Below are positions 56,183-64,000 of a DNA stretch of 64,000 nt, piece by piece. The DNA comes from Globodera rostochiensis. Lineage: Eukaryota > Nematoda > Chromadorea > Rhabditida > Heteroderidae. The DNA is taken from positions 124,001-188,000 of the forward strand of contig JAEVLN010000029.1 in the NCBI GenBank assembly GCA_018350325.1. The letters are read 5' to 3'. The notes below the pieces were generated by a model, which ran no database searches, was not told where the DNA came from, and was given only the letters and a program-made list of their open reading frames with translations. A program made the position numbers and the translations under genes. The number at the start of each line of letters is the position of its first letter. The stretch's first letter is position 1.

Positions 56183-57689
56183 GGTTTAAATCTTTTAATC
56201 AACGCAGAAACATGTAAAATATTAAATGAATAAAAAACATACATCTAACGCGCAAATAAATTGAATTCAATAAAAAACTAATTGTAATAATTATATATAC
56301 GTTATAATTGTATGCAATAAAATTTAAATTTTATACAATTATGGCATAGTAGCCAAATATGGCCAGGCGGATTGAAGAAATATTTTAAATAAGCATTTTA
56401 AAAACTTTTTAATTAAACTTTAGGGTGTACAGAAAAAATCATCCCTGGGTACCACGCCAAAGATGAGTGCTTTATAAATAAGCACGCCGGCTCATCTATG
56501 GGATAATCTTCAAAATAAATAAATGAATGATATTCAAACCCATTTAAACACAAAAATTTTAAATACATAAAATTGCCTTTGATAAAAATACACGCTTTCC
56601 CGGATGCGAATGGTCGTAGCGCGAGAAATTGATGAATACTTTTAAATTATTAATAAAATCATTAGCTAATTACAATCTGTATAGGGAATATATTTGTATC
56701 TTAATGAAATTTTCCTTTTTCTTTTTAACATAAAAATATTTAAAATAAGTTTATCAATATGTATTGCTTCTAAAACAATTAATCTAAGCAAAAATTTTTT
56801 ACACCATAATTATAGCATTTAATTAAGAACAAATTTATTTTTTAAAAAGTATTTAAAAGATGCATTTAAAAACATTTTCATTAAATTTAAGGTTTAATAA
56901 AGAAAATTAAAGGCATAAATAAATCTTTAAAGTAAATAAATTAATAAAACACAAAAATTATGTACATAAAGTTGCCGTTCATATACATACACCCATTCCA
57001 TGACGGGAATGGTCGCGCAGCTCGCAGTTGATGAATAATATATTGAGTTTATTAATAAAAGCAAAATAATTTTAAAATAACTTTCCAATGAAAATTAACT
57101 AGTTATAAACCCAAGAAACAAAAGAGCAACAAAGAAACGAATTTAACATTCACTTTATAAATCATTTAACAATCTTATCATAAAATCACAGATGACACAT
57201 GCACTCTTGCAAACAAAAAACGATTATTTATTGGTTTGTCGCGCACCCTTTTTTAAATAAACTGCATTCTTTCTCTCAATGTAACAACATCAATGTTACT
57301 CTGAATAAAAGTAAATATGAATGCCAAAAGAGTTTTGCGGAACACGGGCTCCTGCCTCAATGTCTTAGCCAGCAATTCATTTTATGGAACCACAACAAAT
57401 CAAAAACACAAAAAAAGCAAAGCTGGATCTTAAAAAAATAAAAGAATAAGAAGTTAAATATAAAAAATAATCCTCTCTTAAATACCTGTGTAAATTTATC
57501 TTGAGCCAAAATAAGTAATGTTTGCAAAGACATACATTCTAATACGTAAATAAAATGAGTTTAATAATAAAAGCTAATTAATTATAAAATAACTTTCAAA
57601 TGAAAATTAACTAGTTATAAACCCAAGAAACAAAAGAGCAACCAAGAAAGCCCAAAGGCTTGCTTGGGCTAAATAAAATGGCGATTGAA

Positions 57690-58037
57690 TTAAATTGTCG
57701 AAATTACAAATGAAATAAATAAATGAATAAATAAAAACACGTGAACAAGCACCCTTAACATAATCGGAATAACTGCTGTTGTCGGGGGGTCGTGTATTGT
57801 AGCGGTTAGTGATCGGAATTCGACAGGTTGATTCCCATTAACTGTTTGGAAAGAATCAATATAATAATAGCATTTAAATTCCAAAAACAAACAAATTATT
57901 TGAATTCTTAAAAGCCTGAATGAAGAATTGCCAAAAATTGATGCCGAACGATGTTTATGAAAATAAAAAATCTTCATTATTTGCAACCCAACATTCGAAT
58001 TCATCGGCTGCTTTATCTTCCAAAATGAAATACACAA
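57690..58037 (-). other. Minus-strand open frame, 115 codons
   Basis: The longest stop-free minus frame in the right half, with NGNQPVEFRSLTATIHDPPT near the middle. No ATG at its start. The opposite strand at ~57810-57850 has a weak tRNA-like TAGCGGTTAGTGA...GGTTGATTCCC, so the island may instead be a SINE scrap. Confidence 0.25.
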
Positions 58038-58276
58038 TTAATATCAATTAAAAAGCCACTCCTTTCATTTTTTAGACAGATGAAAACCCCACCACAACAC
58101 GTCAAGCAGAGACGGAGGGCGGGGTCCACTATTTTTGCCTAAGTCAAGCCTAGGGTGGCTTAGGCCTAATCCGAATTAACCCCTAAGGCTATAACTTTCC
58201 CCGAGTTATTCTATCTGCCTTTTGTGTTACTTAAAAATCGGGTTTCCTTAATGTTCAAAAATTTTCTTTCAAATTA

Positions 58277-58432
58277 GTGTCGCATATTCCAGTGTCGTAT
58301 TTTCTTAATGTCTCATTTTCCAGTGTCGCATTTTCTGTCGGTGTCGCATTTTTCTCCGGTGTCTCATTTTTTGTCGGTGTAGCATTTTTCTCCGGTGTCG
58401 CATTTTCCGCTTGGTGTCGCATTTTCCGGGCG
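58277..58432. repeat. Degenerate GTGTCGCATTTT repeats
   Basis: About eight loose copies of a 19-24-bp word (GGTGTCGCATTTTTCTCC and variants) in a GC-richer block from ~58085. Confidence 0.75.
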
Positions 58433-58839
58433 CCGCCTAAGTTTAGCGGATAATGTACGTATTGAACTTGCAGCTAAGCCTGGCTCATATAATGAGATAA
58501 GTACTTGAAAATTATTTAATTAGCAAAAAAAAAATTAAGTGAATACAAAGATTAATACAAAAACTAATAAAAAAGGCTCGATACAAAACTATTTACCGAT
58601 TGAATATTAAAAATTGCCAAAAGGTTAATTAATCAACCCCCAAAGATTTAGACAATTTAAAAATATATTTTCTTTTATTAAAAATGAAACAAACGATTCA
58701 TAAAAATATTTAGATAATTTTGAATTAAAAGTGCAAACATTATGCATCCAGAAGCGAATGCGCAATGAAATACGCGAACATTCGTTGAAAATATTTTGCA
58801 TAATAAATTAATCTTTTGCAAAAGTTGGTATTAAATTCT

Positions 58840-59190
58840 TTTCACGTTGCACTTAACGTTTCTCTCTTGCTTCCTTTTTCTCTGCCCACTATTTTTCTTT
58901 CTTTCTATTTCTCTGTCTCACCTATTTTTGCTTTTTATTCCCCCTCTTTCTCTGTTTTCATCATTTTGCTTTTTCTTCCCTCCCCCTCTCCCTTCTCTGC
59001 CCTCATAATTTCTTTCTTTTCTCTCTTTCCCTGCCGACAGCTTTATTTTGCTTTTGCTTCTCCGTTTCTTGCTCTCACCATGTATCTTTCTCATCCTTCG
59101 ATTAGCACTGGCCAATGACCTTTCTCCGTACAACAACCATTCATTCATTTTTATCGAATGGTTGGCGTCTACCTATTCCAAAATGCGTTC
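58840..59190 (+). repeat. CT-rich dispersed repeat
   Basis: Long TCTCTTTCTCTGCC-type tract then CACTGGCCAATGACCTTTCTCCG and a TTGGCGTC...CCAAAATG tail. Same family as 43200-43552, 51790-52143 and, inverted, 40195-40500. Confidence 0.65.
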
Positions 59191-59793
59191 CTCAATCATC
59201 ATAAAATAATCAACTTCACAAAACTCTTATTTGGTAACAAAATTATTTACCTAATTCTGTTACCATTCGAATTTGTTTTCAAACATTTACTAAATTTTTG
59301 TAGTTGAAATTTTTGTTTTTTTATTTGGTGTAATTGAATTTAAATAATTGCGTTTTAGAATTATTCATGTTTTTCGAGCGAGTTTTTTCTTTTTATTTTA
59401 TGTAATGTCTTTTCGGCCTTTTGCACATACCTACGAAATAAAATTTAATTAATATTCTAACCCAATTCTTTACCTATATTTACTACGATTAGAGTATTAC
59501 ATAGAAATTAAAGATGCTACTTAAAATCATTTAAATTTAACAATTTTGAACAATGCTGAGAAAGCACTCGATAAAAATTAATAATGGAAACGTAAGCATT
59601 AAAATATATTTTTGTAAACAACAGATTTGCGTCACTTGAATATATTAAATATATACAGGAATTCAACCTTAAAGAATAAATAGATCCAGATTTTATTTTG
59701 ATGAATTGATATTTTTTAACCAATAGGAGTTTTCTAAAGTATTATTTAAAATTGAAATAAATTAAAAAAACAAATAACAAAGTAAAGAAAACA

Positions 59794-59994
59794 TCAGTTA
59801 TTTAAATTAACATTTGTCAGATACATTGATGTAAAAATAAATACAACGTTGCTATTCACGTTATTTTTTGACACAATCTTTTGAACGCTTGGAGAAGGCA
59901 TGACGTATGTCAAGGTGAAGCTATGGCCAGTAGCACCTCCGCCGTGCCCTGCAAGAGGGGGTGCATGGTATGCCATGCGGCGGCAATGGACCAT
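59794..59994 (-). other. Candidate exon pair with ATG
   Basis: ATG at 59994 opens 66 codons with MVHCRRMAYHAPPL and GGGATGHSFTLTYVMPSPS. A CTCTTGCAG|GG acceptor lies inside, so it may be two exons or one. GC content is far above the flanks. Gene unknown. Confidence 0.32.
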
Positions 59995-60581
59995 GTCGTA
60001 AACATTAAATATAAATTTAGATTAAGTAACAAAATTTAATTCCATTAAAAACTTCTATCATTTATAAATTTTGATTAATTTATAAAAATGCATAAATTAT
60101 ACACGATTGATTGTGATTTATTTCTGTATTAAAATATGCAAATAACAAGAAATTCATTTGCAGAAAATAAAACAAAATTAAAAACAACAAAAATTGTCTT
60201 TAACATTAAAGTTTTATTTTATATAATAACTAAGATTTTCTGAGGCACCTTTTTGGTTAGGGCAAAAGGGTTGCGTGCGGCAGCTTCTTATGGTCACTCG
60301 GCTTTATAAATTGTAGAAAAACAAACCTTATTAAAAACTATGAAATAATATTGTTACAAAAAATTAAATTTATTTATAATAAAATGACCCGATTTCATTT
60401 ATGCTGCAGTAATGTATATGTAATTATTTGAACTAAAAAAACAAATTAGCATAAAGGTGTAAAATTAACTAATCGCAAAGATAATGATTTATCATTTAAA
60501 TATGTAATTTTTTCTAACTAAAAATTTAATTAATACGTTATAATGTTTGCAAACACCCAAAAAACCATGTAAAAACTGTGC

Positions 60582-60646
60582 CTCGTGTACTCTTCTATCT
60601 CAGACTACTCTTGTGTAGTGATTCGCGTAGAAGAGTCAACCACGAG
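60582..60646. other. Hairpin-forming inverted repeat
   Basis: CTCGTG (60582-60587) and CTCTTCTA (60590-60597) pair with TAGAAGAG (60628-60635) and CACGAG (60641-60646), with an asymmetric bulge and an inner CTACTC/GTAG stem. Size fits a small structured RNA precursor or a mini-MITE. Confidence 0.4.
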
Positions 60647-61052
60647 AAGTAAAACTAAGCGATATAAATAATCAAAAATTAAAGATTAATAAAAGGGTCC
60701 TAATACATTTTCAGCTAGCTAATAATAATAATTTAAAAATCATTATCACCAAACAAATTATTTAAATTTTAAACTGTAAGTGGAATAGCTGCAGCACTGA
60801 TGGAATAATCCACTTATTGCAGTTGTCCGCCTTAATCCTATAATATAAATTTCAATGAACTTAAAAATAATGACATATAAGGCAGCTATTCGCAGGGTAC
60901 GTAAACGACGGTCACGGCGAACGTATTTATGAATCTTTTGAATATTTACCTATTCATTTATTCTGTAATCCAAAAATATGATTAGGTTAAAAATTATCAG
61001 CAATAAGGTATTTGTTCATGATTAAAATCATATTTTTTATTAAAAATATTTT

Positions 61053-61142
61053 TTATTTTCTTCCCGGGGCAACTGTTGTTCTTAAGCCGAGAATTGAAAG
61101 CTTTTTAGGAAATGAGAGATCTGGTAGCGCCAATAGGTGCCT
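61053..61142 (-). other. Candidate exon island
   Basis: 29 open codons reading LALPDLSFPKKLSILGLRTT to TAA. Orientation agrees with the skew. Confidence 0.25.
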
Positions 61143-61503
61143 TGCTAATTATTAATGATCGACGTTATTATATTTTTAATTTTTTTTAAATTTTTTGCAT
61201 GTTTTAATACACCTGTTTTCTCGTATAACTAGAAAAAACGAAAATTCACCAAATGATACGACAACCGGCTTGATATTTAAAAACAATTATTCAAATGAAG
61301 AAAACGCTTAAAAAAAATTTATAAAATCTAATTTTTAAAAAATCTACATAAAGCGACTTATATTTTATATTAAAAAAAACGGTTTATATTTTAAAAAAAT
61401 TATACGGCTAAGAAGCGGTTTGACATTTTTAATAAAATTATTCGACTAAGAATAGGCGTTCTATTAAAAATTAATAATGATTAAAAATGTGACTTAACAT
61501 TTT

Positions 61504-61734
61504 TTAAATTATATGATTAAGGAGAGTTTTATATTTTCTGATAATAAAATTATATTGATAAAAAGAAATGAATAACTTAGAACCTGATAATTCATCAACA
61601 TATCTAAGTTTACAAACGTGCTGAAATTTGTTGCAGTTTCTGAGGCGAGAAAGCTGGTTAGCGGAGGCACTTGTGCACTGCAGCACCTTACAACTGAAAC
61701 TATTAGGATCTACATTAAAAATATATTTCAACAA
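61504..61734 (-). other. Minus-strand open frame, 76 codons
   Basis: Includes DPNSFSCKVLQCTSASANQL and YVDELSG followed by a possible donor (ATCAG|GTTCTA). No ATG start. Candidate internal exon. Confidence 0.28.
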
Positions 61735-63056
61735 TGGGCATAAAATAATTATTAGAATATATTAACACAGAAAAATATAAATTTATGCAACTTCATCAGT
61801 GTCCTAACGACACAACAATAGAACTAAATTTACATACAGTAAATTACAATAACATTATTAAAAAATAAAAAAAAGATTAAAATGTTATAATTTTATATAT
61901 TTTTTTTTAAAAGATTAAAACAATGAATTTATAAATTTTGGCGAGGAAAAGACACCGCAGTGTGGGTATATTTATAGCAACTGGCAGAAATCTGTATAGC
62001 AAATTATTAAATTTTTTTATGAGAATTATAAACTGATAAGATTGCAATAATTTAATAATTAAAACTTTTGATTGGTGCATTGAGAAGGTTAGCGAAAACA
62101 AAATGATATTATAAAAAAATAGAAATTAAACATATATCCACTGAATACGCTAAACATCCAGTAATAAAAATATTATTTAAAAAAAGAATTTATTTTTAAG
62201 ACTGTTAAATAATAAACAAAATGTTAACTTTAAAAGCATAATATATAGTTACAGCTACAGAGCTACGGCCACTCAAGTGAAAATCTAATTACAAAACAGC
62301 AAATTTCGAAATCAATATTTTTCACTGTGTGAACAAAAGACAGTAGAATTTGCGCGTTACACAATGTAGGTTAGGCATTTAAAAAAATATATTAAAAAAG
62401 TCTTTTGAATTAACACATTAAAAAGTGCTAAAACAAAACAAAAAATAGGGAAAGTTCCGATTAACTCGCACATGGTAACAGCCTTAAGCATGTGTCATGG
62501 AGGATTAGACAAAAATGACTCCATTTAAAATTTAATTTAAAAATATAGAATGCTTACATTTTAATTCAGAAGCTAAAGTAAAATAAATAGAAACTATTAA
62601 TTAATTATATATTATATTATTCAAAAGTATGATGTTGTAAATTTGCATGTATCAATAAATGCTAATAAAAATAAATAAATTAAAAAAAGTATTTTATGTA
62701 ACAAACTAAAAAAAGTTTTGTTATATAAACGACACTTTGTATAGGAAGTGGCGGAATGTGAATTATTTTACAAATATTTAAAACAAAGTTTATAATTTAC
62801 TACCAACAATCTTCAAAAAAAGTAAGGATGGCGTTGGAAATCAGCCAAACCGATGACAAATAAAAGATAATGTTTAAATGATATTATCGAATCAAAAATA
62901 AAATTATGTGAAATGATTTTATCGTATCAACAAATAAAATTGTGTTACAATTACCAAAATTTTATCGATAGTTGCAGTTTCGATTAATTCGTTCTTCTTT
63001 CGAGCTGAACCGATTAAGGCGAGATGTCCATCGCGAGTTAAATGTTCAAAATATTG
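61735..63056. other. A-rich DNA, nothing supported
   Basis: AT-rich, with a minor minus-strand open stretch at 61907-62101. No repeat or gene with good support. Confidence 0.35.
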
Positions 63057-63717
63057 TTGTCACCCCGACCCCGTTCCCGACCACGCAAATTTAGGCCTTT
63101 TTCGGGGTTTTCCCCGACCCCGACACTTCTAACCCAGAAAAACCCCGACCCCGAACCCCATCCCCGACTCGGGGTCGGGTCAGCATACACCCCTAAAGAT
63201 GGCATCATTGAGTGACAAAATTCATTTTTTCTGTGGGCTTGACTGTGGTGGACGCGTCTTTTTGTCAATAAATTTAAATAATTTTCAACGCAAATATAAG
63301 ATTTTTTGGAAAAAATTCGCTTTATCTTCGGAATTTTGCTGCAATTTTTCTTAACAAAGATTGTCAATTTTGGTTGCAAATCTCTCAAAAATTGAGTAAA
63401 AAATTCAAATTTTTCTCGGCGGCGCCTATCGGCACCGCCGACCCCCCCCCCCCACTCATGAATAAAAATTCCTAAAAAACTCGTCAGACAAATTGAAAAT
63501 TATTTTCAAAACTTGAATTTTCCGGGCATTTTTGGGTCAGGAATTCCGGTTTTCGGACAGCTGTTTGGGATCCGGTTACCACTGATGCGCTTCCTTCTCT
63601 TCAAAATAAGAACAAATTTATCGGCTATGATGTCAATAAATAGACCCCGACACCGACAGTCCCGCCCCCGAAAACCCCCGACCCCGCAATTCTCAACCCC
63701 GCACGCGGAGTGACAAC
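63057..63717. mobile_element. Inverted-repeat element with (CCCCGAC)n ends
   Basis: TTGTCACCCCG (63057-63067) is mirrored by CGGAGTGACAA (63706-63716). Both ends carry CCCCGACCCCG words. Inside lie the dispersed GC palindrome with a C-run (63416-63454) and its AAAATT-rich arm. No TSD found. A second MITE is inserted at its right end. Confidence 0.5.
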
Positions 63718-63912
63718 TAGAGACCGGAAACTTGGACCCAAAACCCAAAACCCAAAACCCAAAAATTTTTTGGTCATTATTTGGGTTTTGGTTTTTTTTT
63801 GGGTTTTGCTCCCATCTGACCCAAAACCCAAAACCCAAAAATTTTTTGGTCCAATTTTTTGTACAAAAAACCCAAAAAATTTTTGGGTTTTGGGTTTTGG
63901 GTCCGGACTCTA
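63718..63912. mobile_element. 195-bp MITE with perfect 8-bp TSD
   Basis: Ends TAGAG(A/T)CCGGA inverted, body made of CCCAAAA words and their complement, flanked by GTGACAAC at 63710-63717 and 63913-63920. The 8-bp TSD indicates a hAT-type transposase acting in trans. Confidence 0.82.
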
Positions 63913-64000
63913 GTGACAACCCTAGTTCAAAAAATAAAATTGACTAAAATTTATTTTGCCTTGCAAAGGTTGCAGTAAAGTAAAAATCCAAAACAACTCG

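Larger units (their letters stand above)
52631..58080. other. A-rich DNA with repeats and minus-strand islands
   Basis: Besides the listed islands it contains CCATATTTTGCAATTTTT word repeats (~53440-53555), a C-rich block (55860-55975) and two dispersed repeat pairs (56370-56640 with 56850-57050, and 57060-57135 with 57560-57645). No recognisable complete gene. Confidence 0.35.

Noticed and set aside
58816..59148. Open frames on both strands in the CT-rich tract
   Set aside because: Compositional artefact of the pyrimidine tract. The related repeats at 43.2, 51.8 and 40.2 kb show it is a dispersed repeat.
63730..63840. CCCAAAA repeats as a telomere
   Set aside because: Short, in both orientations inside a MITE with TSD, and unlike the usual nematode TTAGGC repeat.
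63506..63919. 137-codon frame with repeated GFWVLG-like words
   Set aside because: Translation of CCCAAAA repeats in the MITE. Frames are open on both strands.

Overview
The window is AT-rich eukaryotic DNA, almost certainly from a nematode. A perfect copy of the nematode SL1 spliced-leader sequence sits in both LTRs of a retroelement, and the retroelement itself is a BEL/Pao (Semotivirus-like) element with a phlebovirus-type envelope, a class known from nematodes. The species cannot be named from the sequence. No complete host gene was recognised.

Layout. 1-5.9 kb: T-rich intron-like or intergenic DNA with short GC-richer islands and a tRNA-like relic. 5.9-19.0 kb: one 13,064-bp, apparently intact, young LTR retroelement on the minus strand (LTRs 5909-6998 and 17882-18972, TSD TTGTC). 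19-34.5 kb: T-rich DNA with candidate plus-strand exon islands, a tandem duplication (19.5-20.3 kb), a duplicated 25-nt microexon-like sequence (25.3/25.5 kb), and hAT-like non-autonomous elements (26.45-27.55 kb with a perfect 8-bp TSD; 28.99-29.93 kb). 34.6-39.9 kb: a 50-copy satellite with a ~107.6-bp unit and higher-order duplications. 40-64 kb: A-rich DNA with minus-strand exon-like islands, two paralogous repeats (41.9-43.55 and 50.74-52.15 kb) sharing a 60-bp minisatellite, word-like tandem tracts, and nested MITEs at 63.05-63.92 kb.

The retroelement is the centrepiece. One 2,889-codon frame encodes Gag, protease, RT-RNase H, integrase and a two-part Gn/Gc-like envelope. Between the SL1 copy in the 5' LTR (18108-18129) and the gag ATG (15590-15592) there is no ATG on the sense strand in any frame over about 2.5 kb, although that stretch holds four long open, methionine-free segments. 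A good donor (AAAA|GTGAGC, 17703/17702) and acceptor (TTGTTCAG|TG, 17584/17583) would join to make an ATG exactly in frame with the first of these, a 273-residue ORF. This suggests a switch: unspliced RNA starting at the SL1-like 5' end reaches gag, while spliced RNA gains a start codon for an accessory protein. This model is inference from sequence.

AT skew changes sign near 33.5 kb (T>A on the left, A>T on the right), and the better splice-flanked islands follow it: plus strand on the left, minus strand on the right. This fits two convergent, intron-rich host transcription units meeting near the satellite, but exon chains were not assembled and no host protein family was identified.
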